Source of the DNA: Couchioplanes caeruleus
GTDB lineage: Bacteria; Actinomycetota; Actinomycetes; Mycobacteriales; Micromonosporaceae
Direction: 5' to 3'
Assembly: GCF_023499255.1 (NCBI RefSeq)
Contig: NZ_CP092183.1
Span: forward strand, 2,363,501-2,427,500
Length of the DNA stretch: 64,000 nt
Shown: one piece after another, positions 42,891-50,507 of the stretch
Layout of the letters: each line of letters starts with the position of its first letter
Position numbering within the stretch: position 1 is the first letter of the stretch
Made by a program: the position numbers and the translations under genes
Notes under the pieces: model-generated
Databases searched by the model: none
Told to the model about the DNA's origin: nothing
What the model saw: the letters and a program-made list of their open reading frames with translations, nothing else

Positions 42891-42944
42891 TCGGCCGTGC
42901 CCGGCCGATTGCGCAATCCAGCACACCGTTCCGGGCACGGCCGA
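42891..42944 (+). repeat. long inverted repeat before the sigma pseudogene
   Basis: Fourteen-base arms TCGGCCGTGCCCGG (42891-42904) and CCGGGCACGGCCGA (42931-42944) enclose a 26-base spacer. It lies 42 bases before the sigma start and could be a leader structure or an operator. Confidence 0.5.
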
Positions 42945-42986
42945 TTCGGCGTGCCCGGATTCCACCCCTGATGGATGGAGGAATCC

Positions 42987-43607
42987 ATGCCGTACCCCGA
43001 CCCCGGTACGCCGCGCCAGCACTCCGCCGCGCCTTCGCGCCGCCGGCGTCCGGAAGTAGCCCCGCAGGTTCTTGCCCTGCTCGACCGGGCCTAGCACGGC
43101 GACCGCGACGCGTTCGCCCAGCTGTACCTCACCTTCCGCAAGCCGGTCACCAGGTACGTGGCCGTGCGGCTGCGAGGTTGTGACCGCGATGCGATCCCGG
43201 ACCTCGTGCAAGAGGCGTTCACCAGCGCCCTGGCGGACCTTTCCGCCGCGCTGCTCGACGTGCGCGGCTGGTTCATCTGGCACGCCGCGAAGGCGTGCAA
43301 CCAGCACGACTGGTCACGCCGCCGCTACGTGCGCGCCGCGTACGCCGTCCGCGACCACGAGCCCGCCCCGGCCGCGCCGGTCACCGCCGGGCCGCCCGCC
43401 CGGCTGGGCTGGATCGCCTTCGCCCACGCGATGTCGAAGTTGACCGGCGCCCAGCGCCGCGCGATCCAGCTGCGCTACCTCGACAGCTACCCCCGCGACG
43501 CCGCCGCCCGCGCCATGAACCGCAGCACCGAAGCCGTCCGCGACCTCGAACGGCGCGGCCTGCGTCACCTCCACGCCGCCCTCACCACCACACCGGTCGC
43601 GGCATAA
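42987..43607 (+). pseudogene. ECF-like sigma factor with an in-frame amber codon
   Basis: The ATG at 42987 has GGAGGA four bases upstream. The frame encodes a start like other small sigma factors (PEVAPQVLALLDRA), then TAG at 43092-43094, then continues without a break: HGDRDAFAQLYLTFRKPVTR, the region 2 signature, to region 4 (LTGAQRRAIQLRYLDSYPRD, then AARAMNRSTEAVRDLERRG). In relatives the stop position is usually Gln, so CAG to TAG is likely. A shortened protein could restart at the GTG at 43158, losing part of region 2. Confidence 0.8.
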
Positions 43608-43639
43608 ATGCCGCTCAACAACCAGCGAAAGGTCCATTG

Positions 43640-44062
43640 ATGACGCTGTTCTACATCGCCGTCTACCACAACAACGACAGCCGATTCTTCCCTTACGAGC
43701 CTGGAAACACCCTCACCAAGGTCATCTCCCACTGGCGGCACTTCCCCGACCAGACCAGCCCGGAAGACGTCGCCGAATGGGCCTACCGGGTGTTCAACGA
43801 CGACCTCGACAGCCTGCAGGGCCGCCGAGGCTACCCCGACGGCGGCGAGCTGGACTTCCTGATCGCCTGCACCTACCGACTGCTGAAGCTGCGCTCGTTG
43901 TCGGCCGGCGACGTCCTCGGCATCACCACCGAGGAGACCACCACGTTCCTGGCGTGCGAGTCGGTCGGGTGGCGGGCCATCCCCAGCCCGGACAACCGCA
44001 CCGGCAACGGACTGACCGCCGAGACCATCTACCAACACCTGCGCGGGAACTGCCGTGCATGA
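43640..44062 (+). CDS. hypothetical accessory protein, 140 aa
   Basis: The ATG at 43640 (MTLFYIAVYHNNDSRFFPYE), with GAAAGG seven bases upstream, gives 140 residues. It reads like a compact alpha/beta protein without spans; TTEETTTFLACESVGWRAIP near the end is its most distinctive stretch. Genes of this type recur on actinobacterial mobile elements, but no function is known. It overlaps the next gene by eight bases. Confidence 0.6.
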   Translation: MTLFYIAVYHNNDSRFFPYEPGNTLTKVISHWRHFPDQTSPEDVAEWAYRVFNDDLDSLQGRRGYPDGGELDFLIACTYRLLKLRSLSAGDVLGITTEETTTFLACESVGWRAIPSPDNRTGNGLTAETIYQHLRGNCRA

Positions 44063-44654
44063 CCACCCCTGCCACCAGCACCGGCCCGGCCAACACACCG
44101 ACCAGTGCCTGACCGGAGACTGCGGCTTCTGCGGCACCAGCCTCACCGATGTCGCGTCCGGCGAATGCCGCGCTTGCCTGCGCATCGTGTGCGAGAACTG
44201 CGACGCCGGATACCAGAGCGACCTCGGACCGATCTGCCACCCCTGCACCCCGCCCGCACCCACCAGATGGACCCGAGGCGAGGGCCAGGAGGAATACCGG
44301 CTGTGCATCTTCGAGCTCGCCTTGACCTGCGGACACCTCGTCACCGTCGCGCTCACCGGCTGGTATCCGGTCATCGTGGCCTGCTGCGATCGGCTCGGCG
44401 GCACCGTCCGTAACAGCCTCTACGTGCCGTACGCCTCGGACATCGACTACGTCGATGTGCTGTCCGAGCGATACGAGCTACGACCGGTGGGAACCTCCCG
44501 CGGCTCCGCCCGGCTGATCGGCCGGCGGCCTCGCACCGACGAGCCGTGCCCCTCCCCGTACCCCGGTATCGACGGCTCGGCCGGACGGTACCCGGCACGC
44601 GTCGGCGCCACCTGGAGTCTCGACGGCTCGATCCCCAAGCCCGAGACCTCCTGA
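44055..44654 (+). CDS. Cys-rich zinc-binding-like protein
   Basis: The GTG at 44055 gives 199 residues. The first 65 hold a dense cysteine pattern (CLTGDCGFCGTSL, GECRACLRIVCENC, ICHPC) consistent with two zinc sites of B-box or ZZ type. The middle (LALTCGHLVTVALTGWYPVI, then ACCDRLGG) adds more cysteines. It may bind nucleic acid or protein. It is translationally coupled to the upstream gene. Confidence 0.65.
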   Translation: MHDHPCHQHRPGQHTDQCLTGDCGFCGTSLTDVASGECRACLRIVCENCDAGYQSDLGPICHPCTPPAPTRWTRGEGQEEYRLCIFELALTCGHLVTVALTGWYPVIVACCDRLGGTVRNSLYVPYASDIDYVDVLSERYELRPVGTSRGSARLIGRRPRTDEPCPSPYPGIDGSAGRYPARVGATWSLDGSIPKPETS

Positions 44655-44690
44655 CCCGGGCCGCCGTACACGGCGACTCGAAGCACAAAA

Positions 44691-44713
44691 ACGGCCCGCC
44701 AAAGGCGGGCCGT
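44691..44713 (+). terminator. terminator after the Cys-rich gene
   Basis: Ten-base perfect arms ACGGCCCGCC (44691-44700) and GGCGGGCCGT (44704-44713) enclose a 3-base loop, preceded by AAAAA, 36 bases past the stop codon. Confidence 0.65.
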
Positions 44714-44727
44714 CGTCGTAATCAGAA

Positions 44728-44764
44728 ACCCGGGACGCCTCGCCTGGAAACGTGCGTCCCGGGT
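44728..44764 (+). repeat. leader hairpin before the GGDEF gene
   Basis: Eleven-base perfect arms ACCCGGGACGC (44728-44738) and GCGTCCCGGGT (44754-44764) enclose a 15-base loop, ending 13 bases before the GGAGG of the next gene. Confidence 0.55.
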
Positions 44765-44788
44765 CTCTCCATGGAATGGAGGAACCCA

Positions 44789-45505
44789 GTGTTCACCACA
44801 CCTCTCGTGATCGCCACCACTGTGGCGGCCACACTGGGAGCCGCCGTCGGCTTCCTGGCCAGCCGCACGGCGACCCGGCCGATCATCGCCACGCTGCGCG
44901 ACGAACTGGCCGACGCCGTCTGGCAGCTCAGCCATGACGCGCTCACCGGTCTGCACAACCGCACCGGCCTGCGAGCCATCCACAACGCCCTCGCCGCGTC
45001 CGTCCAACACCGGCAGATCGTCACCGTGCTCATCGATCTCGACCTGTTCAAAGAAGTCAACGACACGTACGGCCACGACGCCGGAGACGACCTTCTCAAG
45101 GCAACCGCCACCCGGATCGCGCGACTCACCGCCCTCTACAGCGGGCAGGCCGCACGCCTCTCCGGCGACGAGTTCGCCGTCATCGCGCCGCTGGACACAG
45201 CCCGGCTCATCAACATGGCCGTGTTGTTCACCAGCGTCATCGCCGAACCCGTCCAGGTCCGCACCGACGACGGGCCCGTCACCGTCACGATCACCGCGAG
45301 CCTCGGCATCGCCGTCGCGTCCAACACCGACCTGCTCGAAGGCGTCGCGCTGCACCGTGCCGACACCGCCATGTACCACGCCAAGCAGCAGGGTGGCAAC
45401 AGGCACGTCTTCTACCGGCCCGGCATGGCAATGCCCAGCCACCAGCCTCGCCGAGGACCGCGCCTCCGCGACCGGCGCCGCAGCCAGAACGGGAGAGGCG
45501 CATGA
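44789..45505 (+). CDS. membrane-anchored GGDEF protein on the element
   Basis: The GTG at 44789 follows GGAGG by six bases and gives 238 residues; an upstream ATG at 44771 is not in frame. One span lies at about 5-24. The GGDEF domain has DALTGLHNRTG (50-60) and LIDLDLFKEVNDTYGHDAGD, with active-site SGDEF at 125-129; Ser in the first position is tolerated in active enzymes. The RxxD inhibitory site is absent. It probably makes cyclic di-GMP. It overlaps the next gene by four bases (ATGA). Confidence 0.85.
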   Translation: MFTTPLVIATTVAATLGAAVGFLASRTATRPIIATLRDELADAVWQLSHDALTGLHNRTGLRAIHNALAASVQHRQIVTVLIDLDLFKEVNDTYGHDAGDDLLKATATRIARLTALYSGQAARLSGDEFAVIAPLDTARLINMAVLFTSVIAEPVQVRTDDGPVTVTITASLGIAVASNTDLLEGVALHRADTAMYHAKQQGGNRHVFYRPGMAMPSHQPRRGPRLRDRRRSQNGRGA

Positions 45506-46797
45506 ACCTCACAGCGCTGAAGGTCTGTGCCACCTGCGGCCACGCCCTCACCGAGCACCAGGAGGCGGGGAAGGTCGCCTACCGCCACCCGGTAGTCAAC
45601 GAGCAGCACGAGGTAGTCCCCGTCGACGCCGGCTACGTCGGAAAGGTCTTCAACCGCTGCCACACCTGCTCCGAGGAAATGCCGGTTTGGAACTACCGCA
45701 CGGGCCTCATCGGCATCGCCGCCGTGGCCAGCGGAATGCTCCAGACCTACAGCGACCAGTGGCACGTCTGCTACCGCTGCGCCCAATTCATCGAAGCCGA
45801 CGACTTCGACGCTCTTACCGCGCACTGCGCCGCCCTAATGCACTGGCCACCGGTCAGTGAGGAATACACGATCCTGAACACGCTGCACCGCGGCATCGTC
45901 CTCGGTCGTCTGAGCCGAACGCTGCTCGCCTCGACGGAGTGGCGGGCAGCCCGCATCACCGCGGACATGCTCCCGAAGGTCCGCGACCGGCTGACCGGCC
46001 TGCTACGCGGTCCAGAAAATCTGCCCGCACCGATCAACGATCACGAGAAACGCCGCAGTTTGGCCGACCACCTCGACCTCGTACCCATGTACTGGATCAA
46101 TCAAGAGTTCACGGAACTGGTGAATGCCGTGAGCGACGACCAGCCGACCGCACGGATCACCGACGACCTCGTACCCACATCGGCCGGACTGGTGGCCTGG
46201 CCCGAACCTGTTGGCAGGAGACGCCAACTCGCCGCTGTCTCCTGGACCCCGCACGGCGACGGCTGGCACATCATCGGTTACCGCAGTATCGGCGGCGCGG
46301 TTGACGAGGATCTAATGCCGCCCCTCCGCCATCAAATCGGGTGGCTGATACCCATCCACACCGAGCACATCACTAAACGAGCCGCGCTCGACGGCAGCCA
46401 TCCGCTCGGCCCGCTCGTCACGACCTGGCTCCTGATCAACCAGCAGATGGCCCAGGCCATACCGGCGAAACTACCCAAGAACATCACCAAGGCGTACCAG
46501 CGCAGCAAGCGCCCCGCGCCCGACGTCCGAATCGTACGGATCCGGCCACGCAGCACCGCACCTACGCCGGACCGGCGAGGAACAGGGGCCAGCCGGACGC
46601 GAGCGAAGCCGGATCACAGGTTTTGGGTATCCGGACACGAACGCCAGCAGGCATACGGTCCGGCTCGAAGTCTCCGACGGCCAGTCGATATTCAGCCCTT
46701 CCTGAAGGGAGATGATCACCTTCCGATCAAACTGAGCACGACCGTACGCGTACTGGGCCGCTCTGTCCCCGAGCGGACCAGCGATACGAACCCCTAG
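45502..46797 (+). CDS. large hypothetical protein with Cys-rich N-terminus
   Basis: The protein has 431 residues. The N-terminus carries paired cysteines (VCATCGHALTEHQ, RCHTCSEE, VCYRC), suggesting one or two zinc ribbons. The middle is helical. The last 70 residues (HRFWVSGHERQQAYGPARSL, then FLKGDDHLPIK) match a C-terminal motif common in actinophage and ICE proteins that are otherwise unlike each other. It closes the plus-strand accessory run and is coupled to the GGDEF gene. Confidence 0.65.
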   Translation: MNLTALKVCATCGHALTEHQEAGKVAYRHPVVNEQHEVVPVDAGYVGKVFNRCHTCSEEMPVWNYRTGLIGIAAVASGMLQTYSDQWHVCYRCAQFIEADDFDALTAHCAALMHWPPVSEEYTILNTLHRGIVLGRLSRTLLASTEWRAARITADMLPKVRDRLTGLLRGPENLPAPINDHEKRRSLADHLDLVPMYWINQEFTELVNAVSDDQPTARITDDLVPTSAGLVAWPEPVGRRRQLAAVSWTPHGDGWHIIGYRSIGGAVDEDLMPPLRHQIGWLIPIHTEHITKRAALDGSHPLGPLVTTWLLINQQMAQAIPAKLPKNITKAYQRSKRPAPDVRIVRIRPRSTAPTPDRRGTGASRTRAKPDHRFWVSGHERQQAYGPARSLRRPVDIQPFLKGDDHLPIKLSTTVRVLGRSVPERTSDTNP

Positions 46798-46870
46798 GAA
46801 CATCAGGCTGGGTGTGGGTTCTTGAAGGCCTCACCCACACCCAGCACCGTCCCAGGGACGGGGTCGGCGT

Positions 46871-46951
46871 CTGTTGGACGACGACATATTCCGTCTAGCG
46901 CATCGTGACAGCACCGGTGCGCCGCTGTTGGGCGCCGGTACTTCGGAGTAG
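46871..46951 (+). pseudogene. remnant of a GPP34 gene
   Basis: The 26 codons here (LLDDDIFRLAHRDSTGAPLL) match residues of the intact GPP34 protein encoded at 49625-50431 (LLADDMFRLAHRDSTGAPLL). Over about 51 bases only five differ. Nothing similar lies on either side. It is a broken copy left by duplication or by insertion of the regulator-kinase pair. Confidence 0.75.
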
Positions 46952-46966
46952 CCGGCCCGCCACCAC

Positions 46967-47887
46967 TCACGTTGTCGAGCTGTACGTGCTCCACCGGGTC
47001 GTCTGGTCGCCGGAGCGGTAAGTGCTTAGACGATGCTTCCACTGCTCGCGGATAGCGGGATTGCTGGCCAAGACAGGAACGACGCTGGCAACAAGCTTCA
47101 GTTCACGAACGCGGCGCAGGACCGCGAAACCGGGCCACTTCATAACGTCAAATCCGTAGCAACCGATCAATTCGCTGTAAGCATCACGCGCATAGTTGAA
47201 TCGCAACTTGCCGACTGCCAGCGGGGTTAAGTCCCACTCGCGCGGACCGATGCACGTAGAGTCGAAGTCGCAAATGACTGGCCCAGTGGGGCTGGTAATG
47301 AGGTTGCCCATGAAGGCATCGCCATGAATCGGTCCCTGCGGCAGCTCGAAGGACACGTTCGCGAGGGCGGCTTCGATTTCGTCGCACTGCGCTCGCAAGA
47401 ACGCGACGTCGTCGGCGGAGACCCCTTCCGGGTCGTCGAGGCGTTGCCTGATCTCCTCGATCGGTGCCCACCCCGGCAAGCCGCCGTCCGGCGGTAACAA
47501 GCGGTGGAAGACCTTGAGGATCTTGGCCAGATCTTCGCCGGTCGGCGGGCGGCCAGGGCCTTCGATGTCCTGCCACACTGTAACGAGTAAACCGTCCACT
47601 ACCACTGGCTGTGGGACTCCTCGCAGGAGCTGGACGGCGGCCACGCCCTCATCCTCCAGCCAGCCGGCAACCCTGACGACTTTGTTGACTCGCTTCGCCA
47701 TGGTCTCGGAGCCTGCGATCCGAGCGACGGCACTGACCTTGGGAAGTCGGAATACCGCATTGTTCGTGAACTTGATCAGATGTGCGCCAGCGACGCTGAG
47801 GCCGGTTTGCGCCTGGAGGCCGGCAAGTATGGCTCGAAGGCGCTCGGGCGTCATGCGGCCACTCGACGGTCTCGGCTGCGTAGTCAT
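46967..47887 (-). CDS. aminoglycoside phosphotransferase-family kinase
   Basis: The 306-residue protein has the APH/choline-kinase fold: a catalytic loop PIHGDAFMGNLI and a metal-binding ICDFDSTCIG, with an N-terminal lobe ending in LVTVWQDIEG. It should phosphorylate a small hydroxylated molecule with ATP. Its start overlaps the stop of the HTH-TPR regulator by four bases, a pairing common in actinomycetes. It may act in self-protection or modification of the cargo product; that is inference. Confidence 0.8.
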   Translation of the reverse strand: MTTQPRPSSGRMTPERLRAILAGLQAQTGLSVAGAHLIKFTNNAVFRLPKVSAVARIAGSETMAKRVNKVVRVAGWLEDEGVAAVQLLRGVPQPVVVDGLLVTVWQDIEGPGRPPTGEDLAKILKVFHRLLPPDGGLPGWAPIEEIRQRLDDPEGVSADDVAFLRAQCDEIEAALANVSFELPQGPIHGDAFMGNLITSPTGPVICDFDSTCIGPREWDLTPLAVGKLRFNYARDAYSELIGCYGFDVMKWPGFAVLRRVRELKLVASVVPVLASNPAIREQWKHRLSTYRSGDQTTRWSTYSSTT

Positions 47888-49272
47888 CCTCCTTGCAGGG
47901 TAGCAATCCGGCCAGCAAGGGACGCGGTCTCCTCGTCGCTGTGCTGACGAACGGCATCCAGTAGGGGGGTCAATCGGTCAACGGTACGCACCGACCGCAC
48001 CCGCTCCGCTAGATCGACCGCTCTCTCGCCTGAGCGCATACCGTCTCTGCAGCTACCGGCTCGAAGCTGAACAGTAGCGAGCGCCGTCAGCTCGAAGGTC
48101 ATGCTTCGGGCCATGGGGTCCTTGCGGAGTTTGATGCTTTGCTCAAGGTTCGAGATGGCGCCCGAAACATGCTCATCACCCTTTCGAATGCTGCACAAGA
48201 GGCCGTGAACGATGCCTGTCAGCGCACGCAAGTCTGCCTCTCCGAAGAAGCTGACCCATCCCGGCGGTCCGGCGGTACGCGGCCGGACGAACTCGTCTTG
48301 AGCGCGTCCGAGCGAACTCAGGGCCTTGTTCTTGCAGCCCATGAGGGCATGAGTCCACGCTTCGTTGGCGTGGAGCATGGCTACCGTCAGCGGGTCCTCC
48401 GCGTCCTGAGCAGCTAGCTGACCGAGCTGGAAGAACCTGAGAGCCTGGGAAAGATAGTCTTGGTGAAGGTGCAGGCGGCCGAGGCGATACAGGACGTTGG
48501 CGACGAGTGATAGATCGTCACAAGCCTTCGCTTGTTCCAAGGCGAGAGAGAAATGTCGGCGGGCGACCGAGTAGAGGCCAACGTCGAACGATGTCCAACC
48601 CGCGAGGTTGTGAAGGTCCGCTAGCGCAAGATGCAAGCGTTCCTTGACTTCGCCGGTGCTGTCCGACGTCAGAAGTAAGCGAGCATAGTCAGCCTGCGCC
48701 ACAACCGCGTCGCGGCATGCACCTCCACCGTGGCGATAGTCCAGAGCACGCAGCACGCCGGTGATGTGTTCAAGCTGTGTCACGTCGGTCTCGCCGATCA
48801 TGCCCGGGACCGGCGTCTGGACGCGCGTCGTGGGTTGCCACCAGCGTGATGCTTCGTGGACTGAAACACCCATGGTGACGTTGGCAGCATGGGAGAGCAG
48901 TTGGCGGACTTCCTCGACCTCGCCAGGGCCACTCGCGACGCCAGCGAGCGAATCTTCGATGACCGACATCGGCTCGCCGTCATAGGCGAGGCCCATGTAG
49001 CCCCGTGGGACCCCCAAGCCATCGGCGATGCGAACAAGTACGTCATACGCCATGACCTGTCGGCCTTTGACGATCTCGTAAATCTCCGAGGACGACTGTC
49101 CGGTGAGATTGGCGATGCGCCGCTGTGAAAAGCCATGCGAACTGAGACGGCGATACACGGCCGTGAGATCTCGTCTCCGGAGTGCGTCACGCATCGCGGG
49201 GTGCTCCCACGTAACGGGCGGTGGCGCACCCCCGTCTGAACGTTCGACGTTCACCTCAAGACCACCCGTCAT
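47884..49272 (-). CDS. HTH-TPR transcriptional regulator
   Basis: The 462-residue protein has an XRE-type helix-turn-helix (about 45-95: SQRRIANLTGQSSSEIYEIV, then VLVRIADGLGVPRGYMGLAY), followed by helical repeats to the end (VARRHFSLALEQAKACDDLS, YLSQALRFFQLGQLAA). Such proteins often bind a small molecule or peptide through the TPR part and act as regulators of secondary metabolism. A palindrome sits 62-78 bases upstream of its start. Confidence 0.82.
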   Translation of the reverse strand: MTGGLEVNVERSDGGAPPPVTWEHPAMRDALRRRDLTAVYRRLSSHGFSQRRIANLTGQSSSEIYEIVKGRQVMAYDVLVRIADGLGVPRGYMGLAYDGEPMSVIEDSLAGVASGPGEVEEVRQLLSHAANVTMGVSVHEASRWWQPTTRVQTPVPGMIGETDVTQLEHITGVLRALDYRHGGGACRDAVVAQADYARLLLTSDSTGEVKERLHLALADLHNLAGWTSFDVGLYSVARRHFSLALEQAKACDDLSLVANVLYRLGRLHLHQDYLSQALRFFQLGQLAAQDAEDPLTVAMLHANEAWTHALMGCKNKALSSLGRAQDEFVRPRTAGPPGWVSFFGEADLRALTGIVHGLLCSIRKGDEHVSGAISNLEQSIKLRKDPMARSMTFELTALATVQLRAGSCRDGMRSGERAVDLAERVRSVRTVDRLTPLLDAVRQHSDEETASLAGRIATLQGG

Positions 49273-49624
49273 CCGGTGTTGCGACAGGTTATCGCTCCGG
49301 TGTGGTTCGCGTCATCAGTCGCCTTGCGTAACTGCCTAGTGCCACTAGGCGGCGACGTGCCTAGCTAAGCACAACGTTCGCGTGGCTTACCCGCCGTGGG
49401 TCGTTGGTGGCATGTTGCTGATCAGCGGTCGTCCGGGCCAGAAACTAAGCCACCCGGCCCCGGCCTCTGGCTCCCGCTCGCCGTTCCTGCGAACCGACGC
49501 GGTGCGGCGGGCGGTCTCCACATCGATGCGGAAACGCAGGCGTCCCTCGCCGTTCGGACCGGTTTCCGTATCTGTCCCACGCTCGCCGCTGCGCGGCGAT
49601 TCGATGAATTGAGGTGATCGGCGC
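49273..49624. promoter_or_regulatory. divergent control region with palindromic operator
   Basis: About 350 bases between the divergent regulator and GPP34 gene. GCCTAG (49334-49339) and CTAGGC (49345-49350) form a palindrome with a 5-base spacer, and GTGCCTAG recurs at 49357-49364. These are candidate sites for the HTH-TPR regulator. No gene is seen. Confidence 0.5.
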
Positions 49625-50431
49625 GTGACGTACGACCTGGGGCCTCGAACTCGGCACCATCATGACCCACGCTCGGCCGCCTACGACGAGTCCACGTCAG
49701 CTGGCAGCCCAGGCGCTCGGCATGCGGCGACCAGCGACGCTGTCGGGTCGGCGGCGGTGCCGTACACGGTGACGGCGCCACCCGGCGGCTTGCGTGGACA
49801 GGCGTGGCCGTTGTTGGCCGATGACATGTTCCGGCTGGCGCATCGCGACAGCACCGGTGCGCCGCTGTTGGATGCGCATGTGGCTGGGCTAGGTCTGTCA
49901 GCGGCGCTGTTGGGCGAGTTGCTGCTGACCGGGCATGTCACCGTACGGAACGGGCTGGTTGTGGTAGCCGATGGTGCCGCGCCGTCGGATGTGTTGGCGC
50001 ACAGTGTGCTGGACCAACTCGTCAAGGAGACTGGCGAGCACCCTGTGCGCACGTGGCTGGCATACCTGGGCCGTGGTGCTTATGAGGATGTGGCGGGCCG
50101 ATTGGAGCGCGCCGGCCATCTCCAGGCCGAGGTGTCGCGGCGCCTCTTCGGACGCACGGTGCGCTACGTGCCCACGGACATGAACGCTGCCGCATGGCCG
50201 TGGGCACGGCTGGCTGGATTGCTGCGCCGGCATGCGCAGCTGGACGACTTCGACATCCTGCTCGGCGGGCTGGCCATCGCGACGGACCTGCACCGCGTCG
50301 TGCTGATCGGCGAGGCCAACGCCTTCGCCGCGACCATTCAGCCCTTGATCGCCGAAGCGGCCGATCCGATTCGCGAGCTACTCACTCATACCAGGGCCGC
50401 TGCAGGCGACGCCGTGATCACTAAGACCTAA
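49625..50431 (+). CDS. GPP34 (GOLPH3-like) family protein
   Basis: From the GTG at 49625 the protein has 268 residues. After a disordered N-terminus of about 55 residues, the GPP34 domain begins with LLADDMFRLAHRD, then GLGLSAALLGELLLTGHVTV, and ends with helices (VLIGEANAFAATIQPLIAEA). In eukaryotes GOLPH3 binds PI4P; in actinomycetes the role is unknown though these genes often sit in secondary-metabolism regions. It opens the plus-strand cargo run. Confidence 0.85.
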   Translation: MTYDLGPRTRHHHDPRSAAYDESTSAGSPGARHAATSDAVGSAAVPYTVTAPPGGLRGQAWPLLADDMFRLAHRDSTGAPLLDAHVAGLGLSAALLGELLLTGHVTVRNGLVVVADGAAPSDVLAHSVLDQLVKETGEHPVRTWLAYLGRGAYEDVAGRLERAGHLQAEVSRRLFGRTVRYVPTDMNAAAWPWARLAGLLRRHAQLDDFDILLGGLAIATDLHRVVLIGEANAFAATIQPLIAEAADPIRELLTHTRAAAGDAVITKT

Positions 50432-50507
50432 GCCAGCGCGTAACGCGGTCGAGCTGCTCCCGCCCTCGCCCCCCGACTGTCCTTCCCCCTCATTGGAGTC
50501 GATCGCC

